DNA of 64,000 nt from positions 140,321,981 to 140,385,980 of the forward strand of contig BSWB01000001.1 in assembly GCA_033239125.1 (NCBI GenBank). The letters run 5' to 3'. Made by a program: the position numbers and the translations under genes. Of this stretch, positions 1 through 11,543 are shown piece by piece. Position 1 is the stretch's first letter, and each line of letters begins with the position of its first letter. The stretch is from Fagopyrum homotropicum. Taxonomy: Eukaryota > Streptophyta > Magnoliopsida > Caryophyllales > Polygonaceae. The notes under the pieces were generated by a model. That model searched no databases. It was not told the origin of the DNA and worked only from the letters and a program-made list of their open reading frames with translations.

Positions 1-1290
1 ATGATCCGCCAATGCCAGTTTGGAGGTTTAGAAAGGGAGTCTCCGCATCAACATTTACAAAACTATGAGATTTTGATGGAGACCTTGAAACCTTCAAGAG
101 TGGAAAATAATAATTACAAGTTAAGGCCTTTTTACTTTTCTTTGAAAGACAGAGCGCTTACTTGGTACCAGTCTCTTCCTCCCGGAAAGATCAACACTTG
201 GGAGGAGATGACGACGGAGTTCTTGACAAAATTCTTTCCCCCCTCCAAAACTGCTGAAATGAGAGGAAAGATCAATGCATTTGTCATGAAGGACAAGGAG
301 AGTTTGTCCAAGTCATGGGAAAGATTTAAAGATGTTCTTTTGGATTGCCCACATAATGGGATTCCAAAGATAGAGTTGTTGGAGATTTACTTCAAGGGAT
401 TGGATGGAGCTACCCAATTCAGCCTTCAACTACTATCCGCCGGCACATTCATGGACATGCCGATTGATGAAGCTTGGGAATTCATTGAAAAACAAGCTTT
501 GCACATGGAGAAGTACTCGCACTAAGGAGTTGAGAATGGAGTTAAGAGAGTTAATTTTCAAGAAGCTCCATCAAATGATAATCAACTCATTTCCCTCAAG
601 AATGATGTGAAGCAATTGAAGGATCTTTTGGTTGCTCACACCAAGAAGGAAGAGGAGGGATATCAAGGCTCAAGGAACAATAATGGTTACCGGAACAACA
701 ACAACAACAACAATGGTTCCCGGAACAACAACTACAACAACAATAGAGGTTCCAACAACAACAATTGGAGGCCCAACAATCAAAATCAAAATCCGGGTAA
801 CCCTTACTCTAACTCAAATTCAAATAATTCTTCTAATCCTTTCCTCTCTTCTTCTTCTTCTACTCCATTAAAGAGCCAGGAGCCTGGATCAAGCTTGTCT
901 CAGCCAGAGAAGAAAGACGCAGTGCTGGAGGTTATCTTGATCAAGCTCAATGCCATGGAGACGTCCATGACTTCATTTTCGAAGGCACAAAAAGCCTTAG
1001 AACAACAATTCTTTAATAAGGCAAATGAAGCACCAAGAGACCCAGAGAAGCTTCCATCAAGGACAGAGAGCAACCCCAAGGGACAGATCATGGCAATAAC
1101 GACAAGAAGTGGATTAAAAACTGCAGATCCAGTGCCTCGGTCGATGCCAGTAAAGAACACTTCGGTCCAGGTACAGACGAAGAACACTTCGGCCGAGATA
1201 ACAACCGAGGTGGAGCCTCAGAAAGCGGAGGAGAAATATGAAGTTTATGCTCCACCTCCTGCTTATAAACCACCACTTCAATTCCCCTAG
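1..1290 (+). pseudogene. Athila gag (capsid/nucleocapsid region), interrupted
   Basis: Gag packages the element RNA into virus-like particles in the cytoplasm. The first 174 codons match the plant retrotransposon gag domain (PF03732 type), with the typical LTWYQSLPPGKINTWEEM and LTKFFPP stretches. A TAA at 523-525 stops the frame, but the same frame continues after about 80 bases into a linker and then a very Asn-rich segment (about bases 650-840, runs of NNN with G, R and S). Athila gags usually have this kind of basic, low-complexity tail in place of a zinc knuckle, and I see no CX2CX4HX4C. A second stop, TAG at 1288-1290, falls where the conserved reading carries on into the protease region. 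The true start lies upstream of the window. Confidence 0.88.
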
Positions 1291-1890
1291 TCAAGAGCCA
1301 AAGCACATCTAGACAAGCATTTTGGTAAGTTCCTTGACTTGATGAATAAATTACATATTAACATTCCTTTCCTTGATGCTATTCTAGGGATGCCCGCCTA
1401 TGGGAAGTTTTTAAAAGAGATTCTATCAAGGAAGAGAAAGCTGGAAGACTTTTGTGAAGTAAGGATGACATCTAAATCCTCAGAGCTCATTCAAATCATG
1501 AAGGAAAAGATGCCACCCAAGTTGAGAGATCCCGGCTCATTTTGTATTCCAATTCAAGTTGGGGATGTCACTTGTGAGGCATTGTGTTATCTAGGAGCCA
1601 GCGTGAGCATCATCCCGCTGGAGCTATGTGTGAAGATCGGACTTGGAGAGCCCAAGCCGGTGAAGATAAGGTTATACATGGCGGACCACTCCATTACCCA
1701 TCTCGTGGATATTTTAGAAGACGTTCCGGTTAAGTTAGGTAACTTCTATTTACCTATAGACTTTGTTGTTTTTGATATTCCCGCAGACTATCCCGTTCCT
1801 ATCATTCTCGGGAGACCATTTCTAGCAACTTCGGGTTGCAATGTGGATTGTAAGAACGCCAAGTTGCAATTCAACATTGGCGGTGATTAA
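1291..1890 (+). pseudogene. Athila aspartic protease region with Asp-to-Tyr at the active site
   Basis: Retroviral-type aspartic protease, which cuts the Gag-Pol polyprotein. It continues gag in the same frame: the conserved linker (KLHINIPFLDAILGMP, about 1347-1400) is followed by the protease core. The core normally reads D-L-G-A-S at the catalytic site. Here it is CYLGASVSIIPL (about 1582-1617), so the catalytic Asp is Tyr (codon TAT, one base from GAT). The flap/C-terminal landmark PIILGRPFLATSG (about 1798-1836) is intact. A TAA closes the frame at 1888-1890. The protease should be inactive. Identification rests on the ILGRPFL motif and on position between gag and RT. Confidence 0.85.
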
Positions 1891-4011
1891 GTAGAGTTTG
1901 CATTGCTTGCTGCAATGAAAGGAGAGCCGTTGGAGGATGATATCTTCAACATCTATGATGAAGAAGAATTAAGAGAATTGGTGAGCTCTATCCTTATTAA
2001 TGATCCACTTGAAAGAGTTATTAGTATTAGCTTAATGGAGGAAGGTATAGATGCTTCTTGTGATGCAGATATACGGAGCTTAAAGGCACTGGAAGAAGAT
2101 CCAGGAGCTAAGATTGAAAAGCTAATCCAGGAGAAGAGAATCTCCAGTTTCGGTCCCACTTGCAGTACCTCGACCGAGGCACTTTCTGAACCAAGAGAGG
2201 TGTTCTTGACTGAAGAACATCTCGGTCACCCACTCTGGACCTCGACCGAGGTCGAAAGCGAGATGATGTCAACTGAGACTTCTGAAGATCCAGTTCTCCG
2301 ATCTAAATCTACTCCACTAGAAGAAGGAAGCAAGGATCCCCCTCAGAAAGCACCCCCATTTGTGGAGTTTAAACCGCTTTCAAGTCACTTGAGGTATGTT
2401 TTCCTTGGACCGGACTCTACTTATCCCGTCATCGTTAGTACTTCCCTCTCCGAATCTGAATTATCTAAACTGATGCATGTCCTGAGAAAGCATCGAAAGG
2501 CTTTGAGTTATACTATTGATGATCTTATTGGCATTAAGCCTTCTTTCTGCATGCATAGAATTCTAATGGAGGATGATCATAAGACTTCACGGGAACCTCA
2601 AAGACGGTTAAATCTAATCATGAAAGAGGTTGTGAAGAAAGAAATTCTTAAGTTGTTGGATGCAGGTATCATATTTTCTATCTCGGACAGAAAGTGGGTG
2701 AGCCCAGTGCATGTAGTTCCGAAGAAAGGAGGGATGACCGTTGTGACAAATAAGAACAACGAGTTGATCCCAACTAGGACCGTCACGGGCTGGAGGGTGT
2801 GCATCGATTATAGGAAGCTGAACGTGGCCACTCGGAAGGACCGTTTTCCACTTCCCTTCGTCGATCAAATTCTTGAACGGTTAGCCCAACATTCACATTT
2901 TTGCTATTTAGATGGTTATAGTGGCTTCTTTCAGATTCCTATCCATCCGGATGATCAAGAGAAAACCACTTTCACTTGTCCATGGGGGACATTCGCTTAT
3001 AGGAGGATGCCATTTGGATTGTGTAATGCACCCGCTACCTTCCAGCGATGCATGATGGCTATCTTTTCCGAGTATATAGAGGAGATCATGGAGGTATTTA
3101 TGGATGATTTTTTAGTATATGGTTCCTCTTTTAATGATTGTCTATCTAACCTTTCTCTAGTTCTACAAAGATGTGAAGACACTAATCTCGTTTTGAATTG
3201 GGAGAAGTGTCATTTTATGGTTAATGAAGGCATCGTTCTAGGATACCTCGTTTCCAACCTAGGTATTACGGTCGATCGAGCTAAGATAGAGACTATTGAG
3301 AAACTTCCTCCCCCTTGTTTTGTTAAGGGTGTGCGGAGTTTTCTCGGGCATGCAAGTTTCTATAGGAGGTTCATCAAGGATTTCTCGAAGATTTCTAAAC
3401 CACTGACTAAACTCTTGAATAAGGATGTTGTTTTTTAGTTTTTGCAGGAATGTCTTGATGCATTTTATAGGATTAAGGAAGCATTGATCTCCACTCCCAT
3501 TATCCAACCTCCGGATTGGACCTTGCCCTTTGAGATCATGTGTGACGAGAGTGATGTGGCGGTAGGAGTGGTGCTTGGACAAAAGAAGGATGGCCGGACC
3601 AACGCCATTTACTATGCTAGCAAGACGCTAGATGAAGCCCAGCTTAACTACGCCACCACCGAAGAGGAGCTATTGGCAGTTATATATGCTTTTGAGAAAT
3701 TTCGCTCTTACCTAGTGGGAGCGAAAGTTATTGTTTACACTGACCAAGCAGCTATTCGTTACTTGCTTGCTAAGAAGGATGCTAAGCCACGTCTTATTTG
3801 ATGGATTCTCTTGCTTCAAGAGTTTGACCTAGAGATCCGCGATAAGAAGGGATCCAAAAATTCTGTTGCGGATCACCTCAGCCGGCTACCTCCCTCTTCA
3901 CGTGAGAAGGACGAACCACCCATAGATGATTCATTCCCCGATGAGCACTTGCATTTGCTGGAACGTTTGATAGACTTCTTTATCTCACCCCACGATGAAG
4001 GTGAAGTATAG
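1891..4011 (+). pseudogene. Athila reverse transcriptase and RNase H, three stops, no integrase after it
   Basis: Copies element RNA into cDNA and degrades the RNA strand. Landmarks in order: KWVSPVHVVPKKGG (about 2692), WRVCIDYRKLN (about 2791), FCYLDGYSGFFQI (about 2902), MPFGLCNAPATFQ (about 3007), catalytic VFMDDFLVYG (about 3094), LGITVDRAKIE (about 3259), FLGHASFYRRFIKDF (about 3340). RNase H follows: PFEIMCDESDVAVGVVLGQ (3529), IYYASKTL (about 3609), TEEELLAV (about 3661), VYTDQAAIRYL (about 3733), ADHLSRL (about 3868). The frame is broken by TAG at 3436, TGA at 3799 (a CGA-to-TGA position) and TAG at 4009. The conserved frame resumes unchanged after each. Integrase should follow SFPDEHL but is absent. 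Confidence 0.92.
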
Positions 4012-4965
4012 GGTGAGGATACCTTCCAACATGTTTAGGGATGCCGCACGGTCCAGCTAGCGACCTTAAATCAAGCGTTTCTTGGGAGGAAACCCAAGGT
4101 ATTGCTTTCTTTTCCCTTTTCTAGTCTAGCTTTAGATAGTTTGCTTTTGCTTTGCTTTGTTTTTGGCGTCCTAGACAGAATCCAGGTACTTTCTAAGGAA
4201 GGAATACAACCCAGGAGCAACACTGGAAGGACAGAAGTTCGAGAAATTGAGAAGACGGAGTTTGACTGAGACACATCTCGGTTGCAGTCACAGCACCTCG
4301 ACCGAGATGATTCTTGAGCAACCGAGGCGACTAGGGCTGACAATGATCCACATAGGTCCAGACACCTCGGTCCAGTCGGGACCACCTCGACCTATGTGAC
4401 AGCAGAATCGGCGAGGGGTATAAAAGGGGAACAGTTTTTCCTCTTTCCCTCCCATCTTCCCCCTCAACCGCGGAGCGTCCCGACCTCGTTTTCTTCGTTT
4501 CTCGATCGTTTTCGACGATTCTTGCTTCCATTCTACAAGGAAAGGCTAGAGAAAAAGTTTGCAAGCGAGAATCTGCAATAAAAACACCTCAAACCGATTG
4601 AATTTGGGGTAAACGTTCGAAAACCCTAACTTCTCTATTCTCGCAGATTTTGGAAGAAATTGGCTCTGGTTGCCACTGAATTTTGTTGAAAAAGACTTAA
4701 GTACCCCATAGGAAGAAATTGGTAGTGAAATCGGGGGAAAAGAACTAAAATCCAGAGAGTAGAATCGAACAGCTTCTCACCTCAGTACAGTCGACCTACA
4801 CCTCGGCCGAGGTGATTCTTGAGTTCTGACAAGCAACCGAGGTGATCTGTCAGACAGAGAGAGACAATGAGTTCCAGGTCTGATCACTAGATAGTCCTGA
4901 GAGATGGATCCTCCCCTTCCTCTTCTTCTTGTCGGCCTTCCATACCGGTGATACATGAGCGTCAC
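4012..4965 (+). other. Athila spacer between pol remnant and envelope-like ORF
   Basis: No convincing coding region. At about 4044-4098 lies the segment that usually follows integrase in Athila elements (GCGACCTTAAATCAAGCG, then TTGGGAGGAAACCCAAG). It sits only about 35 bases after the RNase H end, which locates the integrase deletion. The spacer carries several copies of the CACCTCGRCCGAGGTG-like palindrome (4294-4309, about 4363-4397, perfect 16-mer at 4799-4814, half-site near 4834). The stretch 4460-4540 is C/T rich. No promoter or splice site can be called with confidence. Confidence 0.6.
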
Positions 4966-6219
4966 TAGGCTGATTACGACCGCATCTGTACGCGCCTTAT
5001 GATTGCGCCGCGGTTTTTAGACATTTCTGCTTTTGACTGTTTATATGTTGTTGATGATTTGAGACGGATGGTCTCGATGGTAGAGTTGGAGAAGTTTATG
5101 GAGATCAGAGCTCCAGCCTACCTCGAGCCTACACTGGAGTTTTTGAGCTTTGTGACTCACCTGCCTGGGGAGAGGGCCATCAAGTACCGGTTGCTGAACC
5201 AGAATTGTTTAATACCGATGGATCAGTGGAGAGACATCTTCGGCTTCCCGACCCCCACAGTTCCCGATTTCCCTTCTCGAGTTGTAGCCCGACAGTTCTG
5301 GGGACAGATAGCTCATGTAGTTGAGCATACTGATAGGTGGAGACCTGGAGACTCCAGGGAGCGGATCATCTTCCACCTCGCTTTCAGACTCGCCCACCGT
5401 ATATTCAGCAAGACACTTCTGGCGCGTACTGAGACGCCCCGGAAGGTTAGACAGGGGGAGCTTCTGAGCTTATTTTGTATGGTGATTGGGGGAGTGTCCG
5501 ATTTGGGGGCGATGCTAGCTGAGGATCTACACCGGATCAAGGCTAAGGCGAAGGGGGACATTTGTTGTGGTGGCTTAGTGACTCACATAGCGACAGTGAT
5601 GAGATTGGATTTGAGTACATGTACACTGGTGGCGGCTGCCAAGCCGCTAGGGCTGCAAGAGATGATCACCAAGAGGATTCTAGTTCCTCGTGGACTCACT
5701 ACACCATATATGGCGATGCCTTGGGAGTAGACTGCCCCTCAGGGTATTAGGTGGTCGTCTCAGTTCTCGGTCTACGACTCTCAGTACTGGTCCACTGCGT
5801 GGATACCTTACATTGAGGACGCTAGAGACGTAGCATCCCAGGTACAAGAGGATGAGGAGGACGATGGCGGTGCTGCCATGGAGACAGGGACGGACACAGC
5901 CGGTCTCAGTGTGCTAGTCGTCGATCTGGACGACGAGGAGACTGAGGAGGAGGCAGATGCACCACCATCACGTCCTGCCATGTGCAGAGTCCGGAGACAG
6001 AGGGATCCCGTAGCTCACAGACGGATTGACGAGCTGACGGATCAGATGATCAACTCTTACGCCGCCCTATCCTTGGACATGTTGGAGATGAGGGAGAGCC
6101 AAAACTACCAGCTCCGGATGTTGGAGATACAGTTCCAACATACTATGGGCTACCCTTTTGATCCTTCCCAGCATCCATACATGCTATATCCACCACCACC
6201 ACCAGCAGATCAGGACTAG
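4966..6219 (+). pseudogene. ATHILA ORF-1 family (envelope-like) gene, stop-interrupted
   Basis: The family (PF03078, ATHILA ORF-1) is the third gene of Athila elements. It occupies the position of a retroviral env, though its function is unproven. The longest open part runs from ATG 4999 to TAG 5728-5730. The matching frame continues without shift to TAG at 6217-6219, where a second open segment begins at 5878, so one stop separates two halves. Conserved-looking blocks are MIAPRFLD (4999), FMEIRAPAYLEPTLEFL (about 5095) and MDQWRDIFGFP (5218). The second half has an acidic linker, then a helical RIDELTDQMINSYAAL segment and a Pro-rich end. The frame also extends upstream of 4999 to a TAG at 4966-4968, so the original start was probably further 5'. 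I see no clear signal peptide or membrane helix in the retained part. Confidence 0.75.
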
Positions 6220-7643
6220 AGCCTGCAGGGGTTTCTTTTATTTATTTATTATGCAGCTCAGCTTATGTCCGGTGAGTACTTTTCCTTCAGACTTATTTTG
6301 ACCCATTGGGACAATGTGTCCCAATTATGGGGTATTTGGATGTATTTATATGACTTATGTGTATGCTTATATGACTCAGTTCGGACATTTATGATTTTCT
6401 TTATGCTCTATGTGTTTATCTGAGACTACACGCATGCATACAGGTTAATTGATTGAGAAAAACGTCAAAAAAACTGGTTAAGAAAAAAAAATTTATGACC
6501 TCGAACAAAGTGACTTTGACCAATCGAGGTGCAGCACCTCGGTTAACTTAGAACATCTCGACCGAGGTAGGTTTAACTGAAATAGTTTTCAAAACGAGTT
6601 TTGTGCTTCTTATCTGGATATGACCTCAGTGAAAATTTTGTTTGCAGACTGGTTTTGAAATCTTTATATGTTTGAAAGGTTTTATGATATGTTTAAGTTG
6701 CTAAATACTTTGTTTGAAATTTGTGGCATGTTTAATACTTTGTTTTTGTCCAAATTATGTTGAATTTGAAGGTTGACACCACATGATGAGTTCTATCACT
6801 CTCTTCCTAGGATGATTAAGGCAATTCATTCTCTTCTCTTCTTCTTCTTGATCATGCTTAGCCCCTCATATACATATTTGCCTCCCTTTACCTATCCGGA
6901 AATTTGGAAGCAAGCAAGTGAAAAGCAAGTGAAGGAAAAGTTGAGATGTTGGCTGGAAGTTAGAAAGAAACAAATAGGTTTGGGGAGGTCAATCATGATG
7001 ATGAGTAACTCGGCACCATTCACAAAGCCGGGTGTTTGTGTCTTGCCAAAGTCAGATTGAGTGATATTCCTAACGGGTCATGGTATGTTCATCAAGGGTT
7101 TGAGGCATCTCGAGAAATTGATGATTGCTGATTTCCTAGGTTTCGGTTATTGTGCACCTCTGTCCATGCATCCCAAAAAGTAAAAAAAGTAATAAGCAAA
7201 GCTTATTGGTGGAAGATGTTGAAATTCAAAGCAAGTGAAGTAAAGATCCTTTTCTCGGATTCTAACACCACATTCCCTAAATACATCTCACCCTCACACG
7301 TTTCTTGACCTCTTTTAGAAGCCCTTGAGACCTCGAGCTTGTTGATTGACTTGGTGGTTTAAACTGGATTATACATGATTAGTTTCAATAATTATGATTT
7401 ATTATGCATTCTATGATTTTATGCAAAGATGAACAACTTTCTCATATTTATAAAATATTTTGATCATATTTTGATTTTAAATTTCATGAAGCATTCTCTT
7501 AGAGTGATCTATGAGTGGAGCACACCACTAAAAATGTTTTGAAATACTTTTTCATTGATCTTTATGACTTATAATCCATTCTATCTTGTACTTAAGATTT
7601 GGAACTTGCTTGGGGACAAGCAACGGACAAGTATGGGGTATTT
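6220..7643 (+). other. Athila 3' non-coding region with polypurine tract
   Basis: AT-rich, no supported gene; short open stretches at 6773-7060 and 7555-7800 match nothing I know. Palindrome copies occur at 6526-6545 and 6553-6567. The last bases before the LTR (about 7627-7643) are purine-rich with a GGGG core (CAAGTATGGGG) and abut TGATAGC, so they are the probable plus-strand primer (PPT). Confidence 0.6.
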
Positions 7644-9392
7644 TGATAGCATGAATTATAGTCTATATTTTGGGACTTGTTTAGACGTTTTATCTTCAAT
7701 AATCTGCATGTTTGAATGTATATTATGTGAGTATATTGTCGTTTCATCTACCTTTATGGGAATCGAGGTCTACACCAAGTTTCGTTGTAATCGTAGGTAA
7801 AAAGGCACGTTTTGCATCAAAATAGAGCTAAGGAGCAAAGGAGTCATTGGAGCTACATTCAGGAGCTTAAAGAGGAGCTCAAGAAGCATAGAAGATTTAC
7901 TTTGAACCAGATTGGAGAGATTTTACCTTCAGCTGAGATTCACCTCGGTTGACCATAGAGTCACCTCGACCGAGGTGATCTAGAGGAGCGCCCCGACCGA
8001 GGTGAATACTTTGACGCGGCGAGATATATTATATTTGGCTGAGATCTTTTATTTTTGGAAGGACAGATCTTATATTTTTGGGCTGGATTTCTGAAAGGAA
8101 GATCATATATTTGGGAGATCTATTTTAGAGATATGGATATATTTTATTAGGAAATTATCTTTTTAAGATATTATCATCTTTGGGAGATAATTCTCCTATA
8201 TAAAGGGTTGGATTTTCCACAAGTTCAACCATGCTTAGAGGCTGAGAGCATCCAGCAATTACAGGATTTTCTAGAAGCTTTGAAGGAAGGAAGGGAGATT
8301 GAAGATCAATCAAGGAAGGATTGATAGCTTGTTATAGCTTTTTAAGGGGATTTGTAAGACTTTATTAGATTCCCTTGTTGTTGTTTGTCTTGTTAGATTT
8401 GTAATCCAAGGAACGTTGATTTGTTTATTTGATTTAGTTATTGAAGCCTTAATCTTAAGGTTTTTGTGTTCAAATATTCATTCTCTTCTCATATATTCGA
8501 TTATTGCTTTCATGATGATGAGTGGCTAATTTCTTTGTGCGATTCTAGGGTGATTGGCTGAAGGTTGTGGGAAAAACAATGATAGAATAATCTTAAATTC
8601 CAGTAGGACCCTGAAAGCTCGAGTCATTATCCTTAGCCCTAGAACATCTCGTTCAGTCGATGAACATCTCGGCCGGGGTGGAACTTGACTGACCGAGGTG
8701 ACTTCTCTGATCCGTAACTGAGAGTTAAGTGTTAGAGTTTGCCAAATCCTATTCTTATTACACCTTTCCTGGTTCAATGCAAGCCTATGATGAGACTTAC
8801 CCGGTAATTCCTTAGTTTGTTTACCCAAGATCATAAGTGTAGGTAATAAAGGTTTATCCTTTATTGGGGTTTGAGTGTGCCTTCATCCCATCTTTGTGAG
8901 TTAGCCTGAGACTTACCCGGTAAAGGTTGATTCTATTCCCTTAGTTGGTGTGTTGGTTTGAGACTATAGTTCCTTTCCTTAGTACCTTGAGACTTACCCG
9001 GTGATAGGTTCTTTGGTTTGGGGTTAGTGAGTAGTGAGACTTACCCGGTGATCTACTCCACTTTAGAAGCACCTTCTCTTTGCAAAATCTCAGCTTTGTC
9101 CGCTTATCTTGAGATCTTGATTTAGAACCACAACTGGATGCTTTAATCCCTAGAATTTGCATATTTTCTTTAATTGACCTTATTATCATCTTTGATTGTT
9201 TTAATCGCTTTTGTGGTTATTTGCAATATTGACAACCTATACTTGCTTTGTTTCACCTAAGTCCCTGTGATCGACCCCTGGAATTCTTGCTTTTATTACA
9301 ATTGATCCGTACACTGCGGGTTCGCATCCTTGTTTTAAGCATACTTCTTGGGTTATAAATTTAAAGCTTGCACACACCATTTGGGGCGAACA
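7644..9392 (+). repeat. 3' LTR of the Athila element
   Basis: Starts TGATAGC right after the PPT and ends GGGGCGAACA, giving TG...CA ends and a length of about 1749 bases. The 3' end is confirmed by the inverted copy at 63815-64000: both share the block with the GACCCCTGGAATTCTTGC-like segment, the CGTACACTGCGGGTTCGC-like segment, AAGCTTTAAATTTATA (reverse strand) and GGGGCGAACA, and then differ. The LTR contains the CCGAGGTG palindromes (7941-8004, 8645-8700), a TATA box at 8196-8205 and four spaced copies of TGAGACTTACCCGGT (8791, 8907, 8988, 9035). Flanking CCATG (9393-9397) would be the right TSD; its partner lies outside the window. Confidence 0.82.
8196..8205 (+). promoter_or_regulatory. 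Putative TATA box of Athila LTR promoter
   Basis: CTATATAAAG stands about 555 bases into the LTR, in a context (GGAGATAATTCTCC just before it) that forms a small palindrome. It is a good match to the plant TATA consensus and would place the U3/R boundary near 8230. There is no transcript evidence. Confidence 0.5.
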
Positions 9393-11543
9393 CCATGCTC
9401 TCTAACCTTCCCCTACCAACCCTAAACACAAATGACATTGATTTTCTTTCCTTGCAGGTCACCTCTCATGAGATCAAAAGAGCTCTTTTCAACATTGGAG
9501 ACAACAAAGATCTTGGACCATACGGCTATAATGCTTACTTCTACAAAAAAGCTTGGACCATCATTGAAGAGGATTTCATCCTTGCTATCAAGGACTTCTT
9601 CACCAAAGGGAGGATGCTTCGACACATCAACCATACCTCGATATCCCTCATTGCCAAAAAGGATAACCCAATTACACCATCTGACTTCAGGCCTATATCT
9701 TGCTGTAATACAATGTACAAAACCATTGCCAAGATCCTTGCCTCTCACATCAACTCCATCCTCCCCCACATCATCGGATCTTATCAAGGTGATATTGTCA
9801 AAAAAAGATCCATTAAACACAATATACTTATCTGCCAAGAGCTACTCAACAAGTACAATAGGAAGCACATCTCACCTCGTGCTACCATGAAGATTGACAT
9901 CACAAAAGCTTTCGACACCATTGATCACGAGTTCATCCTCAACTACCTCCATAAGAAGGGCTTCCCTGATCATACAATCCAACTTATCAAAGAATGCATC
10001 ACCGCTGCCACATACTCTATCAACATTAATGGGTCTCTTGTCGGTCACTTTAAGGGCTCGAGAGGCCTAAGGTATGGATGCCCACTCTCACCACCCCTTT
10101 TCATCATAGCCATGGAATACCTCTCAACCATGATCACCACAAATACCTCCAACTCAGCCTTCAAAATCCACCCCAAATGCCGCAACCCATATAACCCATC
10201 TTTGCTTCGCTGATGACATCATGTTGTTCAGCCGAGATGATCTCCCTTCCATCCTTACTCTCAAAACTACCCTGGACACCTTCGGTGAGATTTCTGGACT
10301 CAAAATTAATCCATCTAAATCATCTATCTTCTTGGGTGGTGTATTTAACTCCTTACGTGACCATATATCCCATGCTACGAACTTTTCCATGGGCTCTCTA
10401 CCTTTTCACTACTTAGGTAATCCTGTGGGGAGCAGACGGCTCACTACCTCTTACTACCTCCCCCTCATCAACAAGATCACCAATAGGATCCAATCTTGGA
10501 GTGCAAAGTTGTTGTCTTATGCAGGTAGAGCCCAATTGATCACATCGATTCTTGTTGCTATGAACTACCACTGGTGTACCATTTTTCAGATTACATCCTT
10601 CATTCTCGGTAAAATCCAATCTCTTCTCCGCTCCTTTCTATGGTCTGGTAAGGAGTGCAGTAAACGTGCACTTGTGGCGTGGAATATTGTCTGCACTCCG
10701 AAAGATCAAGGTGGCGTTGGATTCCTTGACCTAAGTGCCAGAAATAAAGCCTGCCTTTCCCAGCTCATCTATGATCTCGACAACAATGAAGACAACATTT
10801 GGAGATCATGGGTTAATCACAACATCCTAAAAAGACAAACAATATGGAGTTACCATGCTAGACACAACAATAGCCACTCCTGGAAATGCATTATCAAGCT
10901 CAGAGAATAACTTCCTCCACCTCCTCCTGGAAACAACCGCATTAGCACCATAATCAATTCTGATGGCTCTTTATCCTCAAAGAAGGCCTACTGTCACTTC
11001 AGATCCGCAACCCTTCCTCCAGCTTCTCCGGCTTGCAAGATCATATGGAACAAGTACGATATTCCCAAATGTCGGTTCATTGCCTGGTTGGCCAACTTAA
11101 AGAAACTCCCCACCCTATCAAAGTTACTTCATTGGAATATTGTCACCTCCGATGTTTGTAGACTTTGCAACTATGGCCATGAAGACGAGGATCATATTTG
11201 GTCTCAATGCTCCTACACTTCCCTCATTCTTGACATAATCTCAAGATGGATGAGAACCCTGTATCTAGCTCCCTACCTGCACAACATTTGGGGTTGGCTT
11301 AGATCCAACGGAATCCCCAGAAAGAAGCTCCTCGACTGCACTTGCATTGCCTCCCTCACCGCTTTCATTTACTTCTCGTGGAAGGCCAGAAATAACTTAA
11401 TCTACAACAATACCTTCACTAGGGCCATTGATTGTGCTGACAAAGCAATCCGAGCTACAAAACTTCACATCGGTCACCACTGGAAGGACAGGTCGGCGGA
11501 TTCTATTGCAACGGCTCGAATACTCGGGATCCACTTAAGATAG
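9393..11543 (+). pseudogene. LINE ORF2 reverse transcriptase plus zf-RVT domain
   Basis: Target-primed reverse transcriptase of a plant L1-type LINE. Seen in order: EIKRALFNIGDNKDLGPYGYN (RT motif 0/1; about 9470), DFRPISCCNTMYK (about 9686), MKIDITKAFDTIDHEF (about 9889), GLRYGCPLSPPLF (about 10066), catalytic CFADDIMLFS (about 10206), GLKINPSKS (about 10297), then thumb region to 10907. A single-base frame change lies about 10185-10200, just before FADD, and a TAA stops the frame at 10908-10910. The same frame then continues to 11543 through a zinc-binding reverse transcriptase domain (CRLCNYGHEDEDHIWSQC, about 11157). The apparent start ATG at 9368 is not native: its first codons are Athila LTR sequence. 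No endonuclease domain is present. Confidence 0.9.

Larger units (their letters stand above)
1..9392 (+). mobile_element. Athila-type Ty3/gypsy retrotransposon, 5' part outside window, integrase missing
   Basis: Order seen is gag, protease, RT, RNase H, long spacer, ATHILA ORF-1 (envelope-like) ORF, non-coding stretch, polypurine tract and 3' LTR. This is the Athila lineage order except that no integrase lies between RNase H and the spacer. The 5' LTR, PBS and start of gag lie left of the window. The gag to RNase H part stays in one frame (frame 1) from base 1 to 4011 with stops at 523, 1288, 1888, 3436, 3799 and 4009, so decay is mainly by point mutation. The 3' boundary at 9392 (GGGGCGAACA) is supported by a second LTR copy, inverted at 63815-64000, which ends at the same motif. 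The element is non-autonomous today. Confidence 0.9.

Noticed and set aside
6773..7060. 95-codon open stretch after the envelope-like gene
   Set aside because: Short, with one hydrophobic run but no family match; could be chance in the Athila 3' non-coding region.
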